Shown here one piece after another: positions 11,901-23,215 of a stretch of DNA of 64,000 bases. Each line of letters begins with the position of its first letter. Position 1 is the first letter of the stretch. Below the pieces are notes generated by a model. That model was not told the DNA's origin. It ran no database searches and worked only from the letters and a program-made list of their open reading frames with translations. Source of the stretch: Nemopilema nomurai (Eukaryota; Cnidaria; Scyphozoa; Rhizostomeae; Rhizostomatidae); the NCBI GenBank assembly GCA_003864495.1, contig ML133460.1, forward strand, positions 1,332,492 to 1,396,491. Direction: 5' to 3'. The position numbers and the translations under genes were made by a program.

Positions 11901-14900
11901 TTTAGCCCCCAAAGCTACATCATTTCTCACTTTGATTACTGTTTGCAGCAATTTTTGTATTTATCTTCAAGATTATAATTGCCTTACTTCAATCCAAATC
12001 TGTATCTGTGTCAAAACTGCCAGTTCTTGCATATCATCTCTGCTGTTCTTAGAGTCTCTCCATAACAATATCATCTTATTATTTCACTGTCAAAATTCAC
12101 AGTTCTCCAAATTCCTGCTTATCAGTAAAAGTTGTTACCTTTGCTCTGCCATCAGGGAAAAGAGTTATTCCAGTATCACATTTATGACTTATTCCATGCC
12201 GTGACTTCTGTTGTTGTGTTGTGGTTTCCAATCACGCTTCCGAGCATTGCACTTCTCTTTAATCTTGCCACTTCAATGCTTGTATACTATAGACAAAGCC
12301 TTGACTTCATGTCAGTGCAGGCCAACACTGGACCGCGATGGAAGAAGAAAATTGCAAAAGCATTTTTCAGAGGACGAGACAGTCGGCAGGAGCGCCTTGA
12401 TTTGGTTGTGATGGGAAGAAAAAAGCCTCAAATTTTCGATGTTGCTTTGTCAAATTTCTTCTTTTTCCCGTATGATGAAGAGAAGTATGGAGCGAAAAAT
12501 TCGGTGTCATTCTATGAATTTTTCAAGGTCAGTCCTATGGCTTTTATGGTAGTACGTGGTAGTTTTGAAAAACTGATCATGAGCCAAAAATAGTGACTGA
12601 TGATTGCCAACAAAGTTAAGAATTTGTAAACAGTAGAAAATTGCTAGGAAAGAGGATAACATAATTGTGCATAGCTAAAAGCACCCTCTTTTCGTCTAGC
12701 GCTCTTTCAGGAAGCGAAGCCCAGAAAAATAATCAAAAACTGACAAAAATGTAGCTAGTTGTAAATAAAAGACACGTGGTTACAGTTGATCATTTTGCCA
12801 CTTATGCATACTCTGAAGGGTGTCAGACTAGCAAGGAATAAACACAAACGCCTGCATTAGAAATCATCTTTACCTTTCAGTACAAGTATCAAATAAACAT
12901 AGACGGAACGGTGGCAGCCTACAGGTTCCCTTACTTGTTGGTGGGCGACTCGGTTATTTTCAAGCAAGATTCGCCTTACTACGAGCATTTCTACAACGAT
13001 CTGAAGCCATGGGAGCACTATATTCCCTTTAAACGAGATGTGAGCGATTTGGAGAAGCAGATTATTTGGGCAAAGAATCACGACGAAAAGGTATGCTGCA
13101 TAAATCGCTTGCCTTTTTCTTGTTGCAAATGTTAACATGTACAAATGAAAATCCCAGTAATTTGGTGTGGTGTAAGTGTTATTTGGAAGCACAGGTGAAC
13201 CTCTTGAAGATCATGGACTGTAACTTTTAAATCACCCTTTGCATGTTTTGATTGCGTGGTTACCTCTTTGTGTGACTGCTTCCTACTCACCAAACACACA
13301 GTAGTGGAATAGTAATGAGTTTAACGGGCACTTTCTGTCGATGTTTAATGCTCAGGTATAAGTGCCTAGCTCTTCTCGCTCTGTTTGCAAGCCTGTGTCA
13401 GACATGACTAAGGCTATATTGTAAACCACGAAGCTATGTATTGACTGACCAATCGTTGTTACGCCTGATTTTATTCTAGGCGCGCAAGATTGCCGAAGCT
13501 GGGAGGGCGTATGTTCGCAAAAACCTTATGCCGAATTCTATATACTGCTACGCCGTCAGATTGATTCAGGTATTTTCACGTGTAATGTTTTTTTGAACTT
13601 TTTCTGAAGTAGGTCTCTATTTGAGCACAGAAGGTAACGAGATCTTCTTTGTTTGCAACTCAATAAACAAGAAAAAAGTGGAATCGAATGCGCAGACTCC
13701 AATCTTTGTTTCAGTGTCTTCATCAACTTCAAGCTCGAACTGTGATGAGAGTTATGGGCTTTTATGCACTTACAGTAGTATAGTTAGATCACGATAAAAC
13801 TGAACGATATATGAAATTATGACATGGGAAAGGGGCGAGGTAAAATGATGCAAAACTACCCAAATCAGCGACATATGGGTCAGCTTTTGAATTTAAGAAT
13901 CCATCACCACAATCGGGTTTGCTTAGGTGGGTACAGCTCTAAACAACAAGCCAAATAATCTTGTTCAAGTGGCACCTTTACTGCTCTTAGGATAGTTTCT
14001 TGATGGCGTTGTGCACTAGTGTGTTGTCAAATGTTTCCTGATGGCGTTGTGCACTAGTGTGTTGTCAAATGTTTCCTGATGGCGTTGTGCACTAGTGTGT
14101 TATCAAATGTTTCCTGATGGCGTTGTGCACTAGTGTGTTGTCAAATGTTTCCTGATGGCGTTGTGCACTAGTGTGTTATCAAATGTTTCCTGATGGCATT
14201 GTGCACTAGTGTGTTGTCAAATGTTTCCTGATGGCGTTGTGCACTAGTGTGTTGTCAAATGTTTCCTGATGGCGTTGTGCACTAGTGTGTTGTCAAATGT
14301 TTCCTGATGGCGTTGTGCACTAGTGTGTTATCAAATGTTTCCTGATGGCGTTGTGCACTAGTGTGTTGTCAAATGTTTCCTGATGGCGTTGTGCACTAGT
14401 GTGTTGTCAAATGTTTCCTGATGGCATTGTGCACTAGTGTGTTGTCAAATGTTTCCTGATGGCGTTGTGCACTAGTGTGTTGTCAAATGTTTCTTGATGG
14501 CGTTGTGCACTAGTGTGTTGTCAAATGTTTCCTGATGGCGTTGTGCACTAGTGTGTTGTCAAATGTTTCCTGATGGCGTTGTGCACTAGTGTGTTGTCAA
14601 ATGTTTCCTGATGGCGTTGTGCACTAGTGTGTTGTCAAATGTTTCCTGATGGCGTTGTGCACTGGTGTGTTGTCAAACGTTTCCTGATGGCGTTGTGCAC
14701 TAGTGTGTTGTCAAATGTTTCCTGATGGCGTTGTGCACTGGTGTGTTGTCAAACGTTTCCTGATGGCGTTGTGCACTAGTGTGTTGTCAAATGTTTCCTG
14801 ATGGCGTTGTGCACTAGTGTGTTGTCAAATGTTTCCTGATGGCGTTGTGCACTAGTGTGTTGTCAAATGTTTCCTGATGGCGTTGTGCACTAGTGTGTTG

Positions 14901-16222
14901 TCAAATGTTTCCTGATGGCGTTGTGCACTAGTGTGTTGTCAAATGTTTCTTGATGGCGTTGTGCACTAGTGTGTTGTCAAATGTTTCCTGATGGCGTTGT
15001 GCACTAGTGTGTTGTCAAATGTTTCTTGATGGCGTTGTGCACTAGTGTGTTGTCAAATGTTTCCTGATGGCGTTGTGCACTAGTGTGTTGTCAAATGTTT
15101 CCTGATGGCGTTGTGCACTAGTGTGTTGTCAAATGTTTCCTGATGGCGTTGTGCACTAGTGTGTTGTCAAATGTTTCTTGATGGCGTTGTGCACTAGTGT
15201 GTTGTCAAATGTTTCCTGATGGCGTTGTGCACTAGTGTGTTGTCAAATGTTTTCTAGGAATATGCCAAGCGGCAGAAGCAGAGCCCCAAGTATGATAAAG
15301 ACATGGAGTTAGTGGAACAGCCAAGTGGACACGAGGCTCACTGTAGCTGTTACAGAACACCGAAGGTATTGTCTCTTTGCTGGCTTTGGGCATACGTGTG
15401 GGCTGATAGCTGGACCCATTGAATAATATCTCGTACGTGCAAAGAAATCATCGATTAGCTAAGAAATAGGAAAGCGTTTGGTTGTGTTATCATCTTGTGC
15501 TCCTTCGATCCTAATAGAGACACCATTACAAGGAAGGTTTTAGTAACGAATGTTTGGGCCTTCAAGTCTTTTGTTGAATTGAGTCTTTAGTATGAAACAC
15601 CTGACCTACAGGCCACATGTACCTCTTCTCTAAATTGAGTAGTCAGGCTATTCAAGTTCTTCATATTGGAAAAAGGGTCAAAGATTTAGATTACTCTGCC
15701 TGACGATAATTGTTCTTAGTATCAACAAGGAATTTCCAACGTTAATGCATCCAGTTTAGAACACCGCAGTTCAGTTGCCGGCAGTCTGCTAAAAGCACCG
15801 TTCATTCCAAGAACATTAACTTTCGTGCCACGCTCATGGCTCCTGTATTTTTACGAAGTGAAATCGGTACACTGTTAATAAGACCATGAAGCATTTGTAG
15901 GTGTCAACTTTTCAACGAGTAAGGAAGGATTTTTTATTGTTTCTCCCATCATCTTGTTATATTTTTTTGCGTTAATTCTTCTACATTCCTATTTGTAGAA
16001 AGTAGATGCTCTTCATCAACTCAAATTTTCTTGACTGTTTTGGCTAATACTATGCCTTCCGCTGTAAAGTTTATTACGTTTATTCTAGCAAAAATGGAAT
16101 TACCAACAATCGTTCAATATTTGTTTATTATTCGTCAATCTTCAAAATGCCCCTGGTGGTTAGTTACTCTAATCAAAGTAATATTTGTTATTCCGTTTTT
16201 TTAGAAAAAAGAAGAATTGTAG
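8967..16222 (+). CDS. POGLUT2: Protein O-glucosyltransferase 2/3 (KDELC family), 10 exons
   Basis: Exons 8967-9163, 9780-9982, 10534-10736, 11189-11266, 11502-11668, 12293-12527, 12881-13090, 13480-13569, 15258-15365 and 16205-16222 join in phase to 502 residues, about the usual length for this family. In order: signal peptide (hydrophobic [12 protein letters not shown]), a filamin-type repeat ([17 protein letters not shown] to [12 protein letters not shown], about residues 45-134), and a CAP10 glycosyltransferase domain (about 190-460) with GDWPLEK near 241, ILSWCGSDE near 256, [19 protein letters not shown] and [12 protein letters not shown]. It ends in KKEEL, an ER-retrieval variant of KDEL. 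Known relatives work in the ER lumen and add glucose or xylose to serines of EGF repeats, including Notch and fibrillins. The ATG at 8967 begins a good signal peptide. Whether it predates the POGLUT2/POGLUT3 split cannot be told here. Confidence 0.95.
14001..15254. repeat. 38-bp minisatellite, 33 copies, in POGLUT2 intron 8
   Basis: The unit starts TGATGGCGTTGTGCACTAGT and ends TGTTTCC. Start positions step by exactly 38 from 14001 to 15217 with no insertions or deletions, giving 33 copies. Differences are point changes only: a G-to-A in the GTTGTC segment at 14101, 14177 and 14329, a GGCATT variant at 14191 and 14419, and a paired CTGGTG/AAACG variant at 14661 and 14737. The spacing of variants in multiples of 38 (76, 152, 228) shows block duplications. 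The last copy merges with the acceptor of exon 9, which starts at 15258. Confidence 0.97.
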
Positions 16223-19200
16223 CCGAAACTCAAAAAGAAGAGGTGTTGAGGAGATTTTTATTAAAAGAAAGTTTTCTTAGCAGTGGGCGAAAATAATTGT
16301 AGTTTATATTCGACAATATTGTAGTAGCTAAACTGAAATGTTCATTTTGTATTTGCAATTTCCATCTTTTTGAATTTTTTTTACCTGACCCCAAAAAAAA
16401 ATTTCTTTTATCCAAAGACTTTATTTGTCTCTTTTACTACAGTAAGAAAAGGTAAATGAACATTTCTCCCAGAAAAGAACAGAGACATTTCAAAGTGAAG
16501 ACTGGCTCGTCGAATAACGTCAATGCCTTTAAACACGAGTCACCTAATCAGTGATACTGTGTGGGGAAATCGCGTATACAGGGAAGAAATTGTTTCTACG
16601 TGGCAGCAGTGTATAGGAAGGATAATGTTTAGTCAACTTACAGACTTTAATGGCTCCCTGCTTATCTTGCGAAATCTTCTTTATGTTTCGACACAGACCA
16701 TCCAACAGGAAGGCAGTTGCTGTTTTCCATTTCTTATCTGGAATATCAAGATGTCTTTTTGCTACATAATCTAATGATCAATGGTCTGACACAAGGCTAC
16801 AATTTTGTTACCTCGTAGCCTAAGAAAAATATTTGAACAGCTTTTTATCGTAGAGAACCCAAAGTTCCTTTGAAGCATTAGGAACTGAGCTTAAAATATT
16901 GTTCATGGTGTGATACAAAGCAGAAACAACAGCATATGCCTATACCCAAACACGAATACATTCGCAGGTTCGCGTTGCAAAAGCAAAGGTGCGGCTGATG
17001 CTTATTTCTTGCTTACAGCACCGGTCATGATGTTGTCTACTTGCTAAAGCTAAACGTGCATGATATTACTATTGGCAGCTCGTACAAGAAGACGCACTTG
17101 TCATGGTGGAATTGAACCTGCTACATTGTCACAAAATTTAATGCGAATATCAGCCAATCAACCTGGTACATTTTATGACGCCATCAATGAATACTCGCGA
17201 AAATAATGCAGAACAGAACCTACTGAGATTTCCTCATCACTACTCAGGTTGTATTCTAGAGCTTCTTCAATTAAATGGTATGAAGGCATGCTTCCTTGTA
17301 TGAAATGAAGCAATTCCTCTAAATTTCTTTATGCTCGAAGTGTTGTCAATGAGTCAATGCCACTTTTATCTAGCAGTTTAAAATATGTGTTATTCACCTT
17401 TATGAATACCTACAATTTTATGTAGTATAGCAATGTACCGATATGCCATTGATTGAGGCTACCAGACTACAGTATTTGGATACAAAACCCATTGAAATCG
17501 ACAAAGCAAAGATCCCATTTGTTTTTCCTTTAGAATTTGCATTTCAGATATTGAAATGCAATTTTACTTGGCAAGATGGGAGATTTTTTTTATATTAATA
17601 AAGATTCCTCAAAACGTGGTGTGTATTCCTTTCTACGTGTTTCTAGTGACAACCCAACTTAAATCAACTTTCATCTGCAGCATTTTATTTTCCTTTAGCA
17701 GTTTACTGTGTTCGATTCCTCAAAAAACCCTTTACTTCTACACATCCACTCTTCACGACCAAGATCCAGTTTCATAACTCTATAGAAATTAGCAAAGTAA
17801 TAAAATGGCGCCAAAATCTAAGTCACTGGCCCTTTATGAAAAACACTAAAGAAATTGTATTGCAAAAATGAAAAATAACTCACGGTCGGAGAGTTTTCCT
17901 TGTCGATTCTCGGTCCTGTCTCAAACACAACATGTTCCCTCGTAAAGAACAGAGACTGGCCTAAAAATCTTCGCTGTAATGGCTTTGGCCGTTCGTTTAT
18001 CAAACACTCAATTGATTGTCGATGCGTTTCTTTCGTGCAACCAATCGACAAGCATCAAATGGGAAATCCACAACCTGTACTGGGGTTTATTTTCCTGCTT
18101 TGTGAAAAGGCATTGCGGCATTTGGCGCTTCCTTCTTTGAATCTCATCTACCTTGGGAAATGCCCTTTTGTCTTCTAAATAGTGTTTAGCAAAAGTCGAC
18201 AACGGGCGAGAACCTGTTAGGGCCTAAGCCTCGTGAGCAAGAAAACTTGAACAAGAATCTTAGCTAGGTTTAATGCATTTACTCAGAAGGAACCGTCACT
18301 GCTCAAGACCAGAGGGACATGCCTAACCTGATGCCAGGCAAATATTCAAGCAGGGATATCGCTTTCCAATTTGCTGTAATAATCAATTGTATCTTTCAAA
18401 AGGTAGTTTCGTTGAGTAACGTCAATGTCTGTCGTTATTATAATCATCCTATGAAATCACTCACTGCCACAGGTATTGGGTAATCGTTGTGGTAAACAGC
18501 GTGTTCCCATCCCTAGATTTTTCAATAAACTTCCTACTATATTTCACGGCTTTCCTAAATTCTCGTCTATCATGCTAACACCTTTCTGAAAAAGAATAAC
18601 TTAAATTGTCTGAATTATTTGCGTCGCCTGCCTATACAAATGAAAATCGTTCTCATCAAAGAATTAGTGATAACTTTCCGAATTAAGCATAAATTTAAAT
18701 TTTTTAATTGAATAACGTCATGGTTCGTCTTCTGTTTATAAAGTTACACAAATTCTGGCATTAGATCACACTCCAAAAGATCAAAATTTTCATTTGATTC
18801 AATGCTGTTCAATAAAGATAGGCAACAAATGTGTATTTAATTCATTCTTAAATACAAGTCAAGCTACATGATACAAGTCTCATTAAATGGCTGGAAATTT
18901 TAAGCTCTACCATAAAAATATTTCTCAAGATGTAGTAGGATGACATTAAATGTATCAATACAGATTCGGAGAGCCATTGGCACGAAGGTGATGGGATATA
19001 AGAAATATATGATTCTGTGGAGAGAATACAGACACTGGGTGTCCGAAAGCTTTCGTCTCGTCAATTGTTGGCCTCATAATAATCGAAGACGCTTTAATCA
19101 CATCAGAACACGAAGGTTGGCAATGCCCTAAAAAGTTCTGTTTAATATTGCGATTGACGAGCATCTATCAAAACGCTTAGTAAGGTCACTATCGGGACAC

Positions 19201-21198
19201 ATTCAGGGACCGTGACAATAACGGCTTATGATAACGGAATTCTCAGCAAAATTGCAAACTGCAAATGGCAAGATTTCTTAGGCGATGGAAAGGCGCGCGA
19301 AGTTTACAACTGGCAACGACAGGCGCGAGGTAAAATGATGATAAACTATGGTCTTTTGACAGGGCAGGAGTTTCCTGGGTGCGTGGAAACACTTTACCTG
19401 GCGGCAATTGAGAAAACAGTCACAGAATGGCACGGAGCCCTGACGAGAGGAAAGAACAAAGTAAAGTTATTTCTCTAAACATTCTCCACTCCTATCCATA
19501 GATGAGTCTAACTCAAACACGACCGGGCCCACCTTATTAAGTATGGTGCGGAGAGCGAAACAACATAAGGAGCGTCCTTATACCTAGTGCAATATATCCA
19601 ACACAAGATCCACTCAAGGAAGGTCACCTTTGACAATAATGCCACAGTCAACTATGTGATAAATCATTAACAACTTGATATTTAAACATGTATAGGTAAC
19701 AAAACATGCATCGTTACTGCAAAACTATGTTTGTCCATTACGCTACAAGACTAAAATTACAAGGCTCGCGAATTTTCTGTTACTGGCAAACTATAAAGGC
19801 CTCAATAAGAACATACTAAGCTTATACGAAATCCAAATCAATCGTGGTTGTACCAAACTGATACTAAATACTTGCGCAAGTAACAAAATATAAACAGCTC
19901 CTAGCAAATCGACCATACAAATTTGAAGGGCACAGCAAGCGTAAAGCATGCAAATTAAATACTTGTTATTTAACATACCTCTTACAATGCCAGAAAATCA
20001 TTTTTAACAACATCAGATGCCCCTGGGATCACGTAATGGGGATATTGTGGGGGAATGGGTAGCTACGTTTTGTGAACGCAGGATCTTGTGCACTGTTGCA
20101 AAAAAGTGTAACTTGCATTTCATAAAATATTTAGGCTAAGGGTAACATTATTAAGGGAGATTGAACTTTTAAAACTACACTGACAGGAATCAAGGACTTA
20201 CTGGCCAAGAAAATATGCCTTTATGAAATATGCCTTTATAAAATCGGTCTTTACGAAATAGTAACAAACTAAAACTGTAAACGTAGGTTTACAGATTGAA
20301 ACACTTGAATTTTGGATAAAACATGGGGAAAAGTGGGCATAAATTCATTATGAACTCTTATAGATACATAAGATTGTTGAGGGAAAGTAAAAGTTGGTAA
20401 CTCTTTCAATGGGAACAAATGAGCAGGTGCCAGCTCTGCTCTTGGTCAGCGTAAGCGTAACGCCATCGTTGCTATGGTGATCGAGGGATTTAAACGACGT
20501 CTAATCTATACTGCAATTACACAAATGAGTCTAAATGACAAATTGCCAAATAAATTTACCGTCAATTGTCGACTCTGACGAAAATTGACCTTTAACCGAC
20601 CCATGCTCCCTCCATGCCACCCTAAATTGTTTTCTTGCTGTGGAGAGCAGAGACGACTACAATGAGGAAACGATTATTCGGTCTATAAGGTGGACGAAAG
20701 AGCGCATCAACTAAATTGTTGTTGTTGTTGTTTCTACCAAATGTGTTCGTATCCAACGTCATAGTTGATTTAGAAGATCCTTCTTTGGTGAAATGCGATT
20801 TTGAGATTTGGCACATCAACATTTTGTAGATCTGCAAGTTGCCTAGCCCATTTCTAAACTTGAAATAACAACCTAAGAATGTTGACCAGCAACAAACCAG
20901 GAGCCTAAAAGCAACCTTGCGGGACAACACCAGTGAAAGGGAGCTTAACTCAATGTCTCAACGAAAAATCGAAAACAGATTTAAACAATGTTTTAGGGGT
21001 GCTATCAATGACATAATTGAAACCAGGCGAAGAGTTCGACATTGACAGTAAAATGAACACTAGTCTACTGGGAATGTTGGTTTCTAACCAACCCTCCTTT
21101 GTCCAAAAATAAAATCAACAAGCAAACCACAAGAACTTTAAGGGGCCTTGTCACAAGATGGGCCTAGTCACAAAAAGTAGCTGCTTCTAATATTCTGT
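16223..21198. other. Intergenic region, no supported gene
   Basis: About 5 kb of AT-rich DNA, presumably starting with the 3' UTR of POGLUT2. Open frames at 17900-18178, 18940-19131, 19212-19478 and 20622-20930 have no recognisable domain and no consistent exon borders. A GTT microsatellite at about 20715-20731 makes a run of asparagines on the minus strand. The part nearest 21198 may be 3' UTR of the minus-strand gene. Confidence 0.5.
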
Positions 21199-23215
21199 CT
21201 ACCATTTTTGTCCCCGGTATTGCGGCAGAATTGCTAAGCGGGCACGATGACGTTGTTGTTGTCGTAACAAAGCCTCGCATTCAGAAACAGTTCGCTTCGT
21301 CGAGGCAGTCAATAGAGGCTCGCTGTTGACATCCCTTCCCCAAGTCTGACGTTGCTGGCCTATAAGGTACGATGGGACTGCTGCCCCCGTAACCTGAGTC
21401 ATGTTGAATGCAGGGGACTGCCCACGCCTCTCTATCGAGTCCAAAGGCTGCCGACTCACGATTACCGGTGAATGAGAACGAGGCGACTGGCTTATTGTTT
21501 CTGGTACGGAGGAGGGGCGGCCGTAGTTTTGCCCTTGGTAAGGCTGGAAACCTCGGTTCCAAACCTGGGATGCAGAAGACCAGCCTTGTCCTGGAGCGAC
21601 CAATGATGTCTGTGCGGGGGGTTGTCAGCAATTCTCAGATGCTGTAGACTAGCGTGGATGTTCTGGAACCTCTCTCGAGATGCGGATTGACCGACCGGGT
21701 TGGCATGCCAGTCTGGTTGCTGTAGATCCTACGTGGAGAGATACGAAATCGTACAGATACGTGACATGCACTTAAAAGCATATGCATACACCAGAACCGT
21801 CTTTTCAAACTCAACAAGTGACATAAAACGCCAAAACCACAGCTTTACAGCACCAGTACCGGAGAGGGCCTATGTGGTGCCTACTGGCAAAATAGACAGC
21901 ATGCATTCTGTGCTAAGGTTGCATTAGGCATAGTCCAAGTGGAAGACAAGTGGCGATTCAAGAGGTTTCCTGGTTGAATCTGGTGGTAAAGGTGTGGTAA
22001 CGTTTTTAATGGAAGGTCATGCATGGTACAATAGAGGTCTTCAAAAATAGTCATGAACTGACAAGATACGACATCATCAGCATCCCAAAAGTGAAAAATT
22101 CCCAACGATATACAAAAATCTTTTACGAAAAAAGAAAACAACTCTGTCAAGGCAAACAACGGGTGTTTACAAGTAGATTAAATTCTTTTCAAGAAAGATT
22201 GAGGATATTTTTTGTAGTAGGGCGAATACATGTTCAATATTGAATAGTATTTCAAAACACCCTAGAGCAGTTTTTGCAACATTTTCAAAGAGGACAAGTA
22301 TGACAAAGGTCTTTAGAGTCACGCTGAAGACTTCTTTACAATGGCTACTGGAGAAACACCGTTGTCTTTCGGGTCAAAAAATTGCTGAATGCTACCTATT
22401 TGAAGCTAAAACCCTTTTAAGGTAACCACTATCATACGACTTGCAGCATAACCGTAGCTGTACCTACGATGCTTCGAATGCCACGACGCAGTGGGGTCGA
22501 AAAAGGTTCATTGAAAGCAAGCAACAGTAGTGTAATACTCACTTCCTTTTTTCGCGGTGCCAGGGGAGCAGCTCGTGCCCAGTTCTCGTTTTGGGTTACA
22601 GGAACACTCATGTACGAGTCGTCAAGACTGGGCCTAAAAAGATGCGTTTACGTCATCACGCAGTGCATTGTCTATAAAAATATCAGTCTTGAAACAGTTC
22701 TTTTAAACAACTGATTGATTTCTTATCAGACGTTTGGAGTACAGAGTTTGCCGTTCAAATACTGAGATATATCGGAAAGTCTGGCAAAAGCACCTCATTT
22801 ATCAAACTCATTTATCATATATTTCAGACAAAGACTGAAACTGAAATAGTAAAAATTTGTTGAAAAGTGTTTCAGTTGCACTGGATCTTAAATATGCGAA
22901 AATTAAATGGATCAAAACGGGAACCTGGTTTTTCGTTGCCTGTTTCTGTTCAGGTACGGAGAAAATCAGTCAGGTGGTAAAACAGCCTTGAATATACTTG
23001 ATAGAAACCATTACATGTACAAAGTTGGTTCTAAGGAAACCTCACCTAGTGGCCATCCATCCCGGAGAGGGGATGCCACTGCCGGGGGCTTCCACCTGCT
23101 GACCCCTTGCCATTTTAAACCCGTCACTGTCTCTTTTTGGAACATCGTGTCTTTTGTCTCTTCTAAAGGCTTCCTCTTGGCTCCATATTTCATTCGATGT
23201 CGTCGGGTTTGAAGC
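21199..23215 (-). CDS. 3' part of an unrecognised spliced gene
   Basis: Three minus-strand exons fit together: 23215-23015, 22633-22543 and 21609-21199. The first has a clear acceptor (TTTTTCTGTAG) and an open frame with a basic start (RRHRMKYGAKRKPLEE) and GLKWQGVSRWKPPAVASP. Its donor is uncertain: GTAATGG at 23014 gives the phase needed by the next exon, while a stronger-looking GTGAGG at 23041 does not. The second exon reads SLDDSYMSVPVTQNENWARA and has a strong GTGAGT donor in phase 0. The last exon has a C-rich acceptor, 136 residues rich in Gln, Ser, Pro and Arg, and ends QQQRHRARLAILPQYRGQKW before TAG. No domain is recognisable; low complexity suggests disorder. The 5' exons were not found; they should lie to the right. 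Confidence 0.45.

Noticed and set aside
14001..15254. CRISPR-like regular repeats
   Set aside because: The 38-bp units are directly adjacent with no unique spacers, and they lie in the intron of an animal gene. It is a minisatellite.
19212..19478. 88-codon plus-strand frame
   Set aside because: It has an ATG and no internal stop, but no recognisable domain, no splice context and no neighbouring exon in phase.
20622..20930. Minus-strand frame with a run of asparagines
   Set aside because: The run comes from a GTT microsatellite; the frame lies past the stop of the neighbouring gene and shows no domain.
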